NCBI GenBank assembly: GCA_027487515.1
Contig: JAIYDL010000016.1
Coordinates: forward strand, 496,001-560,000
Direction: 5' to 3'
DNA: 64,000 nucleotides
Origin: Pseudomonadota bacterium
Lineage (GTDB): Bacteria; Bdellovibrionota; Bacteriovoracia; Bacteriovoracales; Bacteriovoracaceae
The position numbers were made by a program, and so were the translations under genes. Positions 33,605 through 42,524 of this stretch are shown here, piece after piece. Every line of letters begins with the position of its first letter. Position 1 is the first letter of the stretch. The notes below the pieces were generated by a model. It ran no database searches. It saw nothing but the letters and a program-made list of their open reading frames with translations, and was not told where the DNA came from.

Positions 33605-34166
33605 CCTTCTCTCCGGGCTGGTCTTCGCTGCGAACGTCGTCTCCTCCGACCGTTTTTTGCTGAAAATCCTTGATCGAAGCGTATCGCTCCAGGATGTGAC
33701 TTATCAGCATCGGAATCTTGAAGCATTGCGATGCGTATATGATGATGCCATCTTAGTACAATTCATGGGGGCATCGTTCGTCAAAGAAGTTGGGGATTTC
33801 ATCGCGAACTTTCCTGTTGATGACGATGAGGTACGGAAGTACCTGCACGGGAAGGAGGCCCTCCTTCGGCAGCTTCGGTTTTTTTTCAAACTCCTGCGCT
33901 ACTCGGAAGATCAGCGCACCGACGTTTCTCCGAAGCTCGCCAAGCTCATCCGGTCCAGCGCACGAGAGAATAAGTGCAACAAAGCTGTGCTCTACAACGG
34001 GGCCCTGAAAACTAACTTCACGTCACTCCTTGAAACGGAGCTCTACCTCCGAACTCGCTATGGGAATCAACTCAAGGTTAACCAGCCGTTCGAGGTCGTA
34101 AGGCCTTCGATCGAGCTCTTCATCGAGTCGCTCGATAAGCAGTTCACTCATGAGTATTACTGGTAG
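33582..34166 (+). CDS. Secreted protein of unknown function, start inside the regulator gene
   Basis: Read from TTG 33582 the protein begins with a good signal peptide (MRLVLPFSLLSGLVFA), so I prefer it over the upstream TTG at 33555. About 194 residues follow, helical and charged (ALLRQLRFFFKLLRYSEDQ, KLIRSSARENKCNKA). It overlaps the regulator gene by 23 bases and the acetyltransferase by 17, so the three are translationally coupled. I recognise no domain. Confidence 0.7.
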   Translation: MRLVLPFSLLSGLVFAANVVSSDRFLLKILDRSVSLQDVTYQHRNLEALRCVYDDAILVQFMGASFVKEVGDFIANFPVDDDEVRKYLHGKEALLRQLRFFFKLLRYSEDQRTDVSPKLAKLIRSSARENKCNKAVLYNGALKTNFTSLLETELYLRTRYGNQLKVNQPFEVVRPSIELFIESLDKQFTHEYYW

Positions 34167-34596
34167 GCTCGTTGGCCCTGAAGCTCCGAGTCCGGAGGTG
34201 GTTACACTCGACCTTGAACTCTTTCCCACCCCGTGGAGTCCGGAGCAGTGGGGGTCACTCACTGACGGGGGGATCCTGCTCTTTACCTGGAGGAGTCATG
34301 CGGCGGCACTCCTCGGGTTCGCGCTTTTTGGCGTCGCAGAAGGTGACGTCGTCGCCCACCTTTACAAAATCCTGCTCAGGCCAGAGTTCAGAGGTACCGG
34401 GGAAGCAAGAGCATTCTGGGCAGAGGCTTCTCAGGATCTTCGCCGGCGAGGTTATTCCAGTGTTTACTTGGAGGTCGAAAGCTCTAATAGTGTGGCCATA
34501 GGATTCTATGAGCGGTTGGGGTTTACCACTCTGCGGCGTGTCCGGTCCTACTACTCGAACGGAAGTGACGCAATAATGATGAATTTAACGCTCTAG
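34150..34596 (+). CDS. GNAT-family N-acetyltransferase, RimI-like
   Basis: This 148-residue protein has the GNAT acetyl-CoA loop (ILLRPEFRGTGEARAFWAEA), followed by VYLEVESSNSVAIGFYERLGFTTL, the pattern common to RimI-type protein N-terminal acetylases. The usual R/Q-x-x-G-x-G/A loop is seen as RGTGEA. The substrate cannot be assigned; RimI itself acts on ribosomal protein S18. It overlaps the previous gene and ends 100 bases before rimP. Confidence 0.85.
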   Translation: MSITGRLVGPEAPSPEVVTLDLELFPTPWSPEQWGSLTDGGILLFTWRSHAAALLGFALFGVAEGDVVAHLYKILLRPEFRGTGEARAFWAEASQDLRRRGYSSVYLEVESSNSVAIGFYERLGFTTLRRVRSYYSNGSDAIMMNLTL

Positions 34597-34677
34597 GCAG
34601 CAGACCTTTAAAAATTGCACTTTTGAATCGGTTTTGTTATTACTAACGCCTGTCTTAGGTTTCGTTATTAGCGGTTA

Positions 34678-34704
34678 GGGTGGATTTTTCCTCCCTTTTT
34701 TTTT
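34678..34704 (+). terminator. Terminator-like hairpin directly before rimP
   Basis: GGGTGGA (34678-34684) can pair with TCCTCCC (one T-T mismatch) around a T-rich loop, and nine Ts follow up to the possible rimP ATG at 34705. It can be the terminator of the acetyltransferase transcript or a leader attenuator of the rimP-nusA-infB operon. Confidence 0.5.
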
Positions 34705-35244
34705 ATGGGCCCCTTGAAAATGGATATCAACCAAGAGCGATCTGGTCTCGAGAAAAAGTTTTACCTCATGTGCGACCCCGTCGTTCAGGAAGTAGGCTAC
34801 AAGCTCTATGATCTCGAGTATGTTTCCACTCAGAAACTGCTCCGTCTCTACATTCAAGATCCACGGACCGGCTCTGCCTTGATCGATGACTGTGTGAAGG
34901 TGGATCACGCGCTCACCGCGCCCTTCGAAACAGAGACGTGGATTCCGGAGGACGTGGTCCTCGAAGTCTCGTCCCCTGGCGTCTACCGCCACCTCGCCAA
35001 CCTTGAGCACTTTAGAATGAGCATTGGGGAGTTCGTCGCCGTTGTTGTGATGGGCCAGCTCACGGAGGAGCAGACCGCAAATGCGCCGAAGGGAGTCAAG
35101 GGCGAAAAGAAATTCCGGGGCAAGCTGCTAGAGGTGGGAGCAGAGACCTTCACCATCGAAGTTAAGAGTTTCCCTCTCAGTCTGTCTTATAAGCAGGTTA
35201 AGAAAGTTAATTTAGATCCCGATTTAAAATCGGTGAAAGAATAA
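34705..35244 (+). CDS. rimP: Ribosome maturation factor RimP
   Basis: RimP assists 30S subunit assembly. The protein shows LMCDPVVQEVGYKLYDLEYV, a central LEVSSPGVYRHL (family SSPGxxRpL) and a C-terminal SH3-like domain ending in YKQVKKVNLDP. Its order before nusA-infB-rbfA-truB is the classical operon. The start is ambiguous: ATG 34705 follows a run of nine Ts without a ribosome site, and ATG 34720 (MDINQERS) also lacks an obvious one. About 175 residues in either case. Confidence 0.92.
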   Translation: MGPLKMDINQERSGLEKKFYLMCDPVVQEVGYKLYDLEYVSTQKLLRLYIQDPRTGSALIDDCVKVDHALTAPFETETWIPEDVVLEVSSPGVYRHLANLEHFRMSIGEFVAVVVMGQLTEEQTANAPKGVKGEKKFRGKLLEVGAETFTIEVKSFPLSLSYKQVKKVNLDPDLKSVKE

Positions 35245-35255
35245 GGAGAGCATTA

Positions 35256-36671
35256 GTGAACTTTTCAGAGTTGAGCCGAGTTATAGAGCAGTTAGGTAAA
35301 GACCGCGGCATTAAGAAAGATGTGGTCGTAGGCGCTATCGAGCAAGCTTTCCTTGTGACCGCTCGAAAAAAATTCGGAATCCAGGGTGAGTACGAAGCTC
35401 GCTACAATGAAGAGGACGGCGAGGTCGAAATTTTCCAGTATAAAAACGTCGTCGATAAGGTCCGTGACTCGATCGTCGAGATCGACTTCGATTCGGCCAA
35501 GAAACTCGACGAAGGCTGTGAGCTCGGGGACCAACTCGGTCTCAAGATTGAGAATCCGGGCTTCTCTCGCGTCGACATCCAAACCGCCAAGCAAATTATC
35601 TTCCAGAAAGTTCGGGACGCGGAACGCGATATCCTGTTCTCTGAGTTCAAACACCGCGAGGGTGACCTGGTTACCGGTATCGCCCGTCGCTTCGAGAAAG
35701 GAAACGTTGTCATCGACCTCGGGAAATCCGATGCGATCCTTCCAAAGAAAGAGATCATTTTTGGCGAATCGTTTAAGCCAGGTGACCGGATCCAGGCCTA
35801 CCTTTCCGACGTCGTCATGACCAACCGTGGACCGGAAATCCGACTCACGAGAACGTCCCCAATGTTCCTCGTAAAACTCTTTGAGGTCGAGGTTCCTGAG
35901 ATCGCCGACGGAACCATCGAAGTCAAGGCCGCGGCCCGGGAGCCTGGGCACCGTGCGAAAATCGCTGTCATGACGAAGGATCGGGACATCGATCCCGTCG
36001 GGGCCTGTGTCGGGATGAAAGGATCTCGGGTCCAGAACATTGTGAACGAACTCCAGGGCGAGAAAATCGACATCGTCCGTTGGAACGAAGACACAGAAAC
36101 TTTTGCCCGTTCGTCGCTTGCGCCGGCGGAGATTCAGTCTGTTAACTTAAACCACGATGAGCATGTCATCGACGTGATCGTCGAAGACGATCAGCTCTCC
36201 CTCGCCATCGGTCGCCGGGGCCAGAATGTCCGCCTTGCGGCCATGTTGACGGGCTGGAAGATCAACATTATTTCTAAGGTTAAGCTCCAGGAACGGATCA
36301 AACTGGCAGTGGAGAATTTGGTACAGTTACCGAACGTCTCGGAAGCAACCGCTCAGGTTCTCGTTCAGAAAGGCATCATGTCAATCGTTGACCTTTCGGC
36401 AGCGACGCCCGAAGATGTTGCGCGGTACCTCGGTAAGTCTGTCGCTGACGCAAAAGTGATGGTCGAAACTGCGGCCGGAGCTCTTGAGGATGAGACGATC
36501 AAGTCCGATCTCGAAGAGGGGGCAGAAATTATTTCGGCGTCTGCGGTCCCGAACCAGAGTGGATTCAAGCGCTCTGAGAGAAGTGAAACCCGGAAGGGTG
36601 ACGACGTGACCAAGTTCTCCGAAGCTGAGCGCCGGCTCCGCGAAGAGCTCGCCGCGTTCAAGTTAAAGTAA
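35256..36671 (+). CDS. nusA: Transcription termination/antitermination factor NusA
   Basis: NusA binds RNA polymerase and modulates pausing, termination and antitermination. The 471-residue protein contains the N-terminal polymerase-binding domain, an S1 domain (LVTGIARRFEKGNVVIDLG), two KH domains (VGACVGMKGSRVQNIVNEL and LAIGRRGQNVRLAAMLTGW) and a helix-hairpin-helix-like C-terminal repeat. GTG start at 35256 is preceded by AAGGAG. It lies 11 bases after rimP. Confidence 0.97.
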   Translation: MNFSELSRVIEQLGKDRGIKKDVVVGAIEQAFLVTARKKFGIQGEYEARYNEEDGEVEIFQYKNVVDKVRDSIVEIDFDSAKKLDEGCELGDQLGLKIENPGFSRVDIQTAKQIIFQKVRDAERDILFSEFKHREGDLVTGIARRFEKGNVVIDLGKSDAILPKKEIIFGESFKPGDRIQAYLSDVVMTNRGPEIRLTRTSPMFLVKLFEVEVPEIADGTIEVKAAAREPGHRAKIAVMTKDRDIDPVGACVGMKGSRVQNIVNELQGEKIDIVRWNEDTETFARSSLAPAEIQSVNLNHDEHVIDVIVEDDQLSLAIGRRGQNVRLAAMLTGWKINIISKVKLQERIKLAVENLVQLPNVSEATAQVLVQKGIMSIVDLSAATPEDVARYLGKSVADAKVMVETAAGALEDETIKSDLEEGAEIISASAVPNQSGFKRSERSETRKGDDVTKFSEAERRLREELAAFKLK

Positions 36672-36716
36672 GAGAAGTTAAGTCATTTGTAGATGAAGCT
36701 ATAATCGGAGAAAAGA

Positions 36717-39392
36717 ATGGCAAAAAAAGTTTACGAACTTGCCAATGAGATTGGAGTAGGGGCCCTTGACCTTGTCGAAAAGCTCAAGGGGTTGGGGTTT
36801 AACGTCAGGAACCACATGGCGAGCCTCACTGACGAAGAAGTTCTCAAGGCGAAGTCAGCTTATGAGACACCTGAAAAGAAGGCTCCTCCCGTCAAGAAAG
36901 CCGTGGTCCGAAAAGTCGTGAAGAAGGACGCCGCTCCGGGTAGCGATGAGGTTGTTGCACCTGTGGTCCCAGAAGAGATTCCTGAAGCTCCGGTTACGGC
37001 GAAAGTCGCGGCCCCTGAAGTTGCGGGAAGTCCTCCGGCCGATGCACAAGTTGACGACAAGCCTAAATTGGTCACGGTCAAACGGAAGACCAAAGCTCAG
37101 AAAGAGGAAGAAGACAAGCGCGCTGTCGAGGCGAGAGAAGAGGCCCATGCAGCCGCAGAGAGAGCAGCAATCGAGCAGGCCGCCCGAGCTGCTCAGGCAG
37201 ATCAACCGAGACCGGCGACTGCGTTCAACACGACCCAGAAAGTCCGAGATCCGAACAAAGATTACTACGAAGAAAAGCGGCATTCTTTTACGCCCATCTT
37301 TGTCCCTGAGGAAAAGAAAAAAGAAGAGCCTACGAAGCCCGGTGAGAATCGCCTCCAACCGCGGAGACCTCTCGATGAGCCTGTGGAAACAGAGGAAGAG
37401 AAGGACAAGAAGCGGATGGGCGATCTCGCAGCCGCGGTCAAAAAAGGTGTTGGGGCCGGGAAGCGGGATTTGACCGTCATCCGTGCCGATGAAGAGCTTA
37501 AATACGCCACAGCTTTGGTAGGCAAAGCGATCTACACCCCAGCAAAGAAGAAAAAAGTGTACACTGGTCCGACGCAAAAAACGGTTCTCACCGAAATTAA
37601 AGAATCGAAGCGGTTCATCACCGTAAATGGCATCGTGACCGCTGAGGACCTCGCAGAAAAACTCAGCGTGAAGTTCGACTCTTTCGTCAACCGACTCCTC
37701 GAGATCAATCTCCTCGTTCGGGCCGACGATTACATCGGCGTGAAACTCGCCGGTCACATCGCCGCTCTCTACAACTACCGAGTGGAAGACGTTGCCTTCA
37801 AAGAGGACGAAGTCCTCGACAAGAAAGACGGGGAAGACAAGAGTGCCTTCCCGGTGAGAAATCCGATCATCACCATCATGGGTCACGTTGACCATGGGAA
37901 AACATCCCTCCTCGATTATATCCGTAAGGCGAAGGTCGCAAGCGGTGAGGCCGGTGGGATTACCCAGCACATTGGCGCCTACTCAGTCCCAGTCAAGAAT
38001 TCGATGCTGACGTTCCTCGATACTCCTGGTCACGCTGCCTTCGCGGCCATGCGCCAGCGGGGTGCGAATGTCACCGACATCGTCGTTCTCGTGGTTGCCG
38101 CCGACGACGGTGTCATGCCCCAGACAGTCGAATCGATCCGTTTTTGTAAGAACGCGGGCGTTCCGATCATCGTTGCAGTTAACAAAATCGATAAGCCGGC
38201 AGCGAACCCGGACAAGGTTAAGCAAGGCCTGACCGAGTTCGAGCTCCTCCCCGAAGATTGGGGTGGATCCACCCAGTATGTCCATGTTTCCGCCCTGACT
38301 GGTGCGGGAGTTGACAGCCTCCTGGAAGCGATTCAGCTCCAGGCCGAGATCATGGAACTCCGAGAGAATCCGATGGGACCTGCCGAAGGTGTCGTGATCG
38401 AATCGAAGATCGAAGTTGGTCGCGGACCTGTAGCGACGATCCTCATCCAGAAAGGGACCCTGACTAAGGGAGACGCCATCGTCGTCGGTGAAACCTCAGG
38501 CCGTGCCCGCTCGCTCATGGATTTCGCAGGCAAGATGCTCAACTCCGCTGGTCCTTCGACTCCGATCCAGATCCTCGGGCTCGAGAGTGTCCCATCACCG
38601 GGAGATATCCTCAACGTCGTAAAGAATGAGCGAGAAGCTGCGAAGATCGTGGATAACCGAATCAATGATCGGAAAGAACTCGAGAACACTTCCACCGAGG
38701 CTAAGAAAGTATCTCTTGAGGACTTCTTTGCCAGCGCTCAGAACAACTCAGAAGCGGAGAAAAAAGTTCTCAAGCTCGTGGTCCGTTCTGACGTCCAGGG
38801 CTCCTTTGAGGCGATCCGAACCGCGGTTCAGCAACTCGGAAATAGCGAAGTTTCTGTTGAAGTCATCGCCGGTGGCGTTGGTGCGATCACGGATAATGAC
38901 GTCAACCTCGCGGCTTCGACCAAGGGCTTTATCTTCGGTTTCAACATGAGACCGGTGACGACCGCCCGACGGATTGCTGAAGAGAAGGGCGTCGACATCA
39001 AGACCTATTCGATCATCTACGAACTCATCAACGACGTGACTCTCGCCCTCGAGGGGATGCTCACCCCTGAACGAGTCGAGAAGTACATCGGACGCGCGCA
39101 AGTGCGGAACACATTCTCGATTCCGAAGGCCGGGACCATCGCTGGAACGGCAGTGGTCGATGGGAAAATTGAGCGTGGGTGCAACATCCGTCTCCTCCGT
39201 GACGGAAAGATCATCTACGACGGCAAGCTTTCGTCACTCAAGCGCTTCAAAGATGACGTTAAGGAAGTTAAAAACGGTTACGAGTGCGGTATGTCGCTTG
39301 AAAACTTCAATGACATCAAGGTCGAGGATTTGATCGAAGCCTATGTCATGGAAGAGAAGAAGCGCACCCTCATCTCCGACGCCACACTCTAA
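36717..39392 (+). CDS. infB: Translation initiation factor IF-2
   Basis: IF-2 brings initiator tRNA to the 30S subunit using GTP. The 891-residue protein has a short N-terminal IF2_N helix (VYELANEIGVGALDLVEKLK), a long low-complexity K/E/A/P-rich linker to about residue 260, and the G domain with GHVDHGKTSL, DTPGHAAF and NKIDKP. Domains II, III and the initiator-tRNA binding C-terminal domain follow. A GGAG site precedes ATG. Confidence 0.98.
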   Translation: MAKKVYELANEIGVGALDLVEKLKGLGFNVRNHMASLTDEEVLKAKSAYETPEKKAPPVKKAVVRKVVKKDAAPGSDEVVAPVVPEEIPEAPVTAKVAAPEVAGSPPADAQVDDKPKLVTVKRKTKAQKEEEDKRAVEAREEAHAAAERAAIEQAARAAQADQPRPATAFNTTQKVRDPNKDYYEEKRHSFTPIFVPEEKKKEEPTKPGENRLQPRRPLDEPVETEEEKDKKRMGDLAAAVKKGVGAGKRDLTVIRADEELKYATALVGKAIYTPAKKKKVYTGPTQKTVLTEIKESKRFITVNGIVTAEDLAEKLSVKFDSFVNRLLEINLLVRADDYIGVKLAGHIAALYNYRVEDVAFKEDEVLDKKDGEDKSAFPVRNPIITIMGHVDHGKTSLLDYIRKAKVASGEAGGITQHIGAYSVPVKNSMLTFLDTPGHAAFAAMRQRGANVTDIVVLVVAADDGVMPQTVESIRFCKNAGVPIIVAVNKIDKPAANPDKVKQGLTEFELLPEDWGGSTQYVHVSALTGAGVDSLLEAIQLQAEIMELRENPMGPAEGVVIESKIEVGRGPVATILIQKGTLTKGDAIVVGETSGRARSLMDFAGKMLNSAGPSTPIQILGLESVPSPGDILNVVKNEREAAKIVDNRINDRKELENTSTEAKKVSLEDFFASAQNNSEAEKKVLKLVVRSDVQGSFEAIRTAVQQLGNSEVSVEVIAGGVGAITDNDVNLAASTKGFIFGFNMRPVTTARRIAEEKGVDIKTYSIIYELINDVTLALEGMLTPERVEKYIGRAQVRNTFSIPKAGTIAGTAVVDGKIERGCNIRLLRDGKIIYDGKLSSLKRFKDDVKEVKNGYECGMSLENFNDIKVEDLIEAYVMEEKKRTLISDATL

Positions 39393-39401
39393 GGACTTTT
39401 T

Positions 39402-39761
39402 GTGGCCGGACGTGGGAATAAGTTTTCAAAGATTAAATACGAGGAACGGATCCGCGATGAGATAAACCTTGCCCTCCGGCGAGAGTTCGCGGATCCGCGT
39501 CTCATGAACGTTTCGGTAACCCACGTCGAGCTCACCCAAGACTACTCGCACTGCAAGGTCTACTGGGATACGTTCAACGCCGCCACTCGAGGAGACGCGA
39601 AGCTGGCCATCGAGACCACCGGTGGGAGGATGCGAAAACTCCTTTCCGAGAAAATGGAAATCCGTCACACACCTGAGCTCCACTTCATCTATAACTCTCA
39701 GTTCGAGGATGCGATCAAGATCGATCAGCTGTTGAAAGATTCAATGGATGAAGCCGAGTAA
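39402..39761 (+). CDS. rbfA: Ribosome-binding factor A
   Basis: RbfA is a KH-like 30S maturation factor. The 119-residue product matches the family in IRDEINLALRREFADPRL, SVTHVELTQDYSHCKVYW and the HTPELHFIYNSQFED segment near the C-terminus. GTG start at 39402 follows AAGGA; its stop overlaps the truB start. Confidence 0.95.
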   Translation: MAGRGNKFSKIKYEERIRDEINLALRREFADPRLMNVSVTHVELTQDYSHCKVYWDTFNAATRGDAKLAIETTGGRMRKLLSEKMEIRHTPELHFIYNSQFEDAIKIDQLLKDSMDEAE

Positions 39762-40743
39762 GAAGCAGCCCCTCTTTCCCCCGCTCGTGTTCAATGTTTT
39801 TAAGCCTGCTCGGATCTCTTCCTACGATGTAGTCCGTCACTTCAAGCGGCATCTGCCGCTAGGGTTTGGAAAGATCGGGCACTTCGGAACCCTCGACCCC
39901 TTCGCCTCCGGAGTGCTGATGATTGGGGTCTGCGGCGCTGCCCGGTTAAACGACCTGATCCATGAGTTCCTTCCCAAAACCTACCTCGCCGTTGGGAAGC
40001 TGGGCATCGAGACTCCGACTGGAGACCATACCTCCGAGATCGTCCAGAAAGATGAGTCTCTTTACCTCACTCGCGAGATCTCCGGATTCTCCCAGAGTTT
40101 CATTCAAGAGAAGCTGCGGGAGAAATTTCTAGGAGACTACTGGCAAGCCCCGCACAAGTACTCGGCTGCGAAGTTCATGGGGAAGAACCTCCATGAATGG
40201 GCAAGGGAGGGCGTTGAGGTGAAGAAGGACGCCGTCCTCCGACGTGTGTCTCGGATTGACGTCGTCCGCTACGCCTTCCCTTACCTGAGCGTTCGAGTCG
40301 AGGTGAGCTCCGGAACCTATGTTCGAACTCTCTTCGCTGAGATGTGCAACTACCTGGGTACCCTTGGTTCTTTGATTGCGCTCGTGCGGGAGAGCGTCGG
40401 GCCGATAACCACCGCCAGTGCTTTGCACTTGCGAGACTGGCCTAGGGATAAGGATCCCTCTTTCATGGAGCGCGGGAACTTGATCAAAGATGTTCTGCCT
40501 TTTGGGTCTTACCGGCTCGATCAGGCCAGATCGCAGGTCTTCCGGAACGGGGGTTTTCTTAGGCCTCAAGAGATTGGCCCAGCATTAGATTGCTCGCTCT
40601 CTGATCGTTACTTTTGGATCCTTGACGAGACTGACACTTTACTCGGCTTGGCCGAGAAAACGTTTCCCACGGAAATTAAGCCAAAGATAAACTTTCATTT
40701 AGAGGCGCAAGCTGGGCCTTCAGTCGATCATGACCCAGAATGA
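39748..40743 (+). CDS. truB: tRNA pseudouridine-55 synthase TruB
   Basis: TruB modifies U55 in the T-loop of tRNAs. The 331-residue protein shows the catalytic Asp motif GHFGTLDPFASGVL, the TKTYL-like KTYLAVGKLG strand, and SSGTYVRTLFAEM. The start overlaps rbfA by 14 bases. The C-terminal ~22 codons overlap the convergent plsC-like gene by 68 bases, which may mean the tail is a species-specific extension. Confidence 0.96.
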   Translation: MKPSKKQPLFPPLVFNVFKPARISSYDVVRHFKRHLPLGFGKIGHFGTLDPFASGVLMIGVCGAARLNDLIHEFLPKTYLAVGKLGIETPTGDHTSEIVQKDESLYLTREISGFSQSFIQEKLREKFLGDYWQAPHKYSAAKFMGKNLHEWAREGVEVKKDAVLRRVSRIDVVRYAFPYLSVRVEVSSGTYVRTLFAEMCNYLGTLGSLIALVRESVGPITTASALHLRDWPRDKDPSFMERGNLIKDVLPFGSYRLDQARSQVFRNGGFLRPQEIGPALDCSLSDRYFWILDETDTLLGLAEKTFPTEIKPKINFHLEAQAGPSVDHDPE

Positions 40744-41452
40744 CCTTTTCCCAACAGGCCTCAGCGAAAGCGTCGGGAGTTTTGTATCCTTTCGGATCGA
40801 TTTCTTGGTGAACGATGATTCCCAAATGTCGGCCCGGAACCACTAATCCTTTCGGCGTCAGGACCCCACGAGTCCCGTAAACGCTGGTTGGGATGACCGG
40901 AATCCCTTCGTTGTAAGCAAAGAAAAGCAGTGTTTTTTTGATTTCTGTATAGGGCTTCGGGAGAGCGTTCTTAGACCGAGTTCCTTCAGGATAAACACCG
41001 AGACCTATTTTGTGCTTCAGGATTCTTTTCTTCGCTTTTTCGAAAACTTGCCGACGTGAACTCGTGCTCGTGCGAGAAACAGGAAGAGCACCGGAGATCC
41101 ATGCCATCCAGCCGAAGAGTGGTATGTTTAGTACCTCTTTTTTCATGATGGGAGGGGCCTGGTAGACAGAAACGATCAAAGGAATGTCGATGTAGCTCTG
41201 ATGGTTGGCGACGTAAATACCATTGCAGGGTACCCCGCGATAATCCTCGGTCCTGTGATCTTCGATGATGTCTACATGGGCCTGACAAGCATAGCGTAAA
41301 ACGACGGAACTAAAGAACCCCCAGACTGGGCACACGATGAGAAGTCGGCGCCGCAGGCCAAAGGGGAGGGCGACCAGGCATGCCGGAACAAGTACGAACA
41401 AGAGCATAAAAAGGCCGACGAAAATAGCTTTTATTTGGATGAAAATTTGCAT
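40676..41452 (-). CDS. plsC: 1-acyl-glycerol-3-phosphate acyltransferase (PlsC family)
   Basis: This membrane-bound acyltransferase makes phosphatidic acid. Visible are an N-terminal hydrophobic segment (AIFVGLFMLLFVLVPACLVALPFGL), the HX4D catalytic motif in VANHQSYIDIP, and the substrate-binding segments YPEGTRS and IPVIPTSVYGT. At 258 residues it fits the family. Its 3' end runs 68 bases into truB on the opposite strand. Confidence 0.92.
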   Translation of the reverse strand: MQIFIQIKAIFVGLFMLLFVLVPACLVALPFGLRRRLLIVCPVWGFFSSVVLRYACQAHVDIIEDHRTEDYRGVPCNGIYVANHQSYIDIPLIVSVYQAPPIMKKEVLNIPLFGWMAWISGALPVSRTSTSSRRQVFEKAKKRILKHKIGLGVYPEGTRSKNALPKPYTEIKKTLLFFAYNEGIPVIPTSVYGTRGVLTPKGLVVPGRHLGIIVHQEIDPKGYKTPDAFAEACWEKVILGHDRLKAQLAPLNESLSLA

Positions 41453-41572
41453 CCGGTCATTCTACTTAGAAACCGCAATCAGACAACAAAGGGGGTTGAT
41501 CTTTTTGTTCTAATTTACTGATATCTGGGGTAGTATTTGTAGGAAATAACAGGAACCTATGAGGAGTGAATC

Positions 41573-42454
41573 GTGTCAACCAGCTTAATCGCCATGGGCG
41601 TCGCTATTTTTCTGGTTATAAACTTGGTCATCGGTTTGGCCGCCCTAAGCTTGATCTTCGGAACGTTCGAGTCCCTTTTTGGTAAGCCTAAGTTGACGAT
41701 CCTTCGTGCCACTCAAAGTGGGAATTTCTTTGCATTCGGCTTCAAGTGGAATTCATCCAAGGAACCAGTCAAGATAGATAAAGTAGGTCTTCGACTCTTC
41801 AACCCATTTGGTAATCCGACTCAGGTTGAAGTCTCTAAATCCTTTGACGCCAAGACCTCCTCGTTTGCCACCGAAGTTGACATGGGACCTGGATTCATCG
41901 AACTCCTCGGGGCCCAGAATTTTGATTTTGCGGTCGTTCAGGTTGTTGTCCAATCCTCGAAGGAAGGCATCGCTTGGCAGTTCGACATGAAGGGACCGAA
42001 GTTTCGGAAACTTGTCTCGGGGGCGAACCTCTCAGTCGATCAGTTCACCAAAGAAAAGGCACTCGCCGCTGATAAGGGTTCCAAGCCACCCATCGACATT
42101 CCTATCCGGAGTTTCATTGCCGACACTGTTCCTGGCAAAGGCTCCCAGCTTGCGATCCCAACGAATCCTGCTTTTGCCGCCCAGTTCGCGGGAACTGCCG
42201 CCTCCGCAGTGAGCGGAGGAGCTGTCGCAGCTCCAGGGGCACCCGCGGCGGAGAATTTTAAAATTGCAAAAGTTTGGATTGAGCCTGGATGCATTGTCTG
42301 TAACGCCTGCGAAGACATTTACAAAGACGTCTTCGAGGTCCTCGCAGATACTTGCATCATCCGTCCTAATGCTCCTCTCGACGACGGTCTTCGGGTTCAG
42401 GAAGCTGCCGAAGCTTGTCCCGTAGAGGTCATCAAGTTCACTAAAGCTTCATAA
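41573..42454 (+). CDS. Membrane-anchored single-cluster ferredoxin protein
   Basis: The 293-residue protein has one N-terminal membrane helix (LIAMGVAIFLVINLVIGLAA), a ~170-residue soluble region of unknown fold, an Ala/Gly/Pro linker and a C-terminal ferredoxin domain. The cluster ligands are the CxxCxxC in GCIVCNACEDIY and the final Cys in ACPVEVIKF, consistent with one 4Fe-4S cluster. This architecture suggests an electron carrier tethered to the membrane. A GTG start follows GAGGAG. It is monocistronic with a strong terminator behind. Confidence 0.85.
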   Translation: MSTSLIAMGVAIFLVINLVIGLAALSLIFGTFESLFGKPKLTILRATQSGNFFAFGFKWNSSKEPVKIDKVGLRLFNPFGNPTQVEVSKSFDAKTSSFATEVDMGPGFIELLGAQNFDFAVVQVVVQSSKEGIAWQFDMKGPKFRKLVSGANLSVDQFTKEKALAADKGSKPPIDIPIRSFIADTVPGKGSQLAIPTNPAFAAQFAGTAASAVSGGAVAAPGAPAAENFKIAKVWIEPGCIVCNACEDIYKDVFEVLADTCIIRPNAPLDDGLRVQEAAEACPVEVIKFTKAS

Positions 42455-42471
42455 CTTATTAAACTACGATA

Positions 42472-42503
42472 ATAAAAATGGCCCCGGAAGGTGCCATTTT
42501 TAT
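42472..42503. terminator. Bidirectional intrinsic terminator
   Basis: A perfect 11-bp inverted repeat (ATAAAAATGGC/GCCATTTTTAT) gives a GC core with A-run on one side and T-run on the other, between two convergent genes. Confidence 0.8.
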
Positions 42504-42524
42504 TTTGGCAGTGAAATTCAATTC

